A DNA stretch of 64,000 nucleotides, taken from NCBI GenBank assembly GCA_025786725.1, contig JAHLTZ010000012.1:558001-622000 (forward strand), read 5' to 3'. A program made the translations under genes and the position numbers. Source of the stretch: Syncephalis fuscata. Lineage: Eukaryota > Zoopagomycota > Zoopagomycetes > Zoopagales > Piptocephalidaceae. A model generated the notes under the pieces. It did not search any database. It saw only the letters and a program-made list of their open reading frames with translations, and had not been told where the DNA came from. Below, piece after piece: positions 62,851 to 64,000 of this stretch. Position 1 is the first letter of the stretch. Each line of letters opens with the position of its first letter.

Positions 62851-63880
62851 TCTATATATTTCATTAATTTACATTTTAAACGTAAGTTATTTCTTTAGAT
62901 TCTTAAATAAAGCTTATTACAATTTACTTAAACATACTATCGTTACTTATAACTATTAATCCAATGTATTATCAATTCTGCTAACTAATGGTGAATACAA
63001 ATCGACAAACGCTGTCTAAAAGTTCTTTCTTTATATTGAACATGTAACTGTAATCTATAACTCCAAGCCTCATTTTTGCATTTTATTTTAATAAACTAGT
63101 GTAGATCTAAATGAATAGCCAAAGAAATGGTATATTTAGCTATATGTTTACGCCATATATATATTTAAATAAAATCAACCATCACGTATAAATACTGATG
63201 TTCATATAAACATATGCATACGTGCATATCATTTGTATCGACAATCTTGGATTGTTGAATTCTAGACCACTGATGGTATGCGATGCTAGTCGCACCATGA
63301 TGATTGGTTGTCTGGATTACAATGAAGTTGCAGAGTACCATTGTCTGGTTTAAGAGCGTTGGACAAAGATTTTGCAGCCAGTCTGTCTCAGCTGTTTCAC
63401 CACCTTAGTATGGTAGGTAACTGAGCCATAGCTAGTTCCTATGCTTAGAATTAAACGAGTCGACACGCGTTTGCTTTGTTGTACGCGTCGAGTCACCATC
63501 CCGCGTATACTAGAATAGGAAAGCAAAGTTGAGATATTTTGGCTCACAAATTCACGATAGTATGACGATACGCTGTGTGTAGGCTATGCATATGAATGCA
63601 GCCTAGACGCGTCAATCAAGCATCACTTCATAGAAATGTACACGTAGATAGGCGACGAGAGAGAAAAAACTGTCGTTTGCATTAAATAGATTGGCGTTTT
63701 GATAATAACAATAGCAATATTACAATAATATTATTAAGTAGCAATATTCTATCATGTCTTTAATAATTATCTAATATACTAATAATAAATAATAAATACT
63801 ATTATCGATTGGTAAATACAGTCATCATTGTACTACTCTCAAGATACACAGAATGATAGATTATAGTTGACTTTTTTATC
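62851..63880. other. Intergenic DNA, unassigned
   Basis: AT-rich, except for a GC-richer stretch at about 63290-63560 that contains CGCGTCGAGTC-like words and no recognisable gene on either strand. Minus-strand open frame 63547-63350 has no domain. Confidence 0.35.
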
Positions 63881-63885
63881 CAGCG

Positions 63886-64000
63886 ATCGTGCATGAAGCA
63901 CTACTATATGTATTGCAACGACTACAGACTAGTCATGTCGGTATATCAGTCTCTTTAATAACAAATGGCAACGAATCGTCATCATGCTGCCAGGTGGCCT
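63886..64000 (+). CDS. Possible exon of a gene continuing beyond the window
   Basis: After a good acceptor (TTTTTTATCCAG ending 63885) one frame stays open to the window end: IVHEALLYVLQRLQTSHVGI then SVSLITNGNESSSCCQVA. The composition is coding-like and less AT-rich than the upstream DNA. No family recognised and no start visible; the gene's 5' part would have to lie in the unassigned DNA to the left, where I see none. Confidence 0.3.
   Translation, partial: MVHEALLYVLQRLQTSHVGISVSLITNGNESSSCCQVA

Noticed and set aside
1-64000. tRNA, rRNA, CRISPR arrays and spliceosomal RNA genes
   Set aside because: I looked for B-box-like GGTTCGANTCC words, regular spaced repeats and snRNA core words and found none convincing; small divergent RNAs could still be missed by eye.

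Overview
The window is nuclear DNA of a fungus. Genes are broken by many short introns (about 40-70 nt, GTAAGT-like donors, TAG/CAG acceptors), the non-coding DNA is AT-rich, starts sit in CCACCATG-like contexts, and the gene set is eukaryotic and fungal: NatA subunit, Pds5, centrin-like, Mic10, cyclin B, Sti1, Boi-type polarity protein, Elp4, two Sec7-PH Arf-GEFs, a zinc transporter and a RhoGEF. The AT-richness, asparagine-rich low complexity and a decayed Fanzor-like (TnpB-related) element suggest an early-diverging fungus, Mucoromycota-like. That placement is inference.

Layout. 1-1.5 kb: dispersed repeat copy A and AT-rich DNA. 1.5-10.8 kb: NAA15 and PDS5, both on +. 10.9-12.8 kb: centrin-like EF-hand gene (-), small secreted protein (-), MIC10 (+). 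13.3-18.3 kb: cyclin B (-) and STI1 (-). 18.5-20.5 kb: Fanzor-like pseudogene (-). 20.6-27.5 kb: long leader with a probable 1.3-kb 5'-UTR intron, then a Boi/Pob1-like SH3-SAM-PH gene with an added calponin-homology domain. 27.9-30.4 kb: ELP4 (-) and a divergent coiled-coil gene (+). 30.5-36.2 kb: Sec7-PH gene 1 (-). 37.0-40.8 kb: F-box-like protein (-) and a Ser-rich protein with a 14-3-3 motif (-). 42.1-44.2 kb: CDF zinc transporter (-). 44.3-47.6 kb: repeat copy B and decayed coding relics. 47.6-50.3 kb: RhoGEF (-). 50.3-53.3 kb: relics and inverted repeat copy D. 53.3-56.8 kb: intronless enoyl-CoA hydratase/isomerase (-), a possible 75-aa protein (-) and a seven-helix membrane protein (+). 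57.0-60.9 kb: Sec7-PH gene 2 (-). 61-64 kb: repeat copy C and a possible exon running off the end.

Two points cut across the window. First, at about a dozen places a conserved reading continues in another frame, and every well-supported shift has the sign of one missing base, several of them in homopolymers. I read these as consensus errors of a long-read assembly, so the affected genes are called as genes, not pseudogenes. Second, four diverged copies of a non-coding repeat fall into two subfamilies (A/B and C/D).

Functionally, the Boi-like scaffold, the RhoGEF and the two Arf-GEFs fit polarised growth and membrane traffic. Pds5, cyclin B and the centrin-like protein belong to the cell cycle. 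Naa15, Sti1 and Elp4 act in translation and protein homeostasis. There is no sign of an operon or a metabolic gene cluster.
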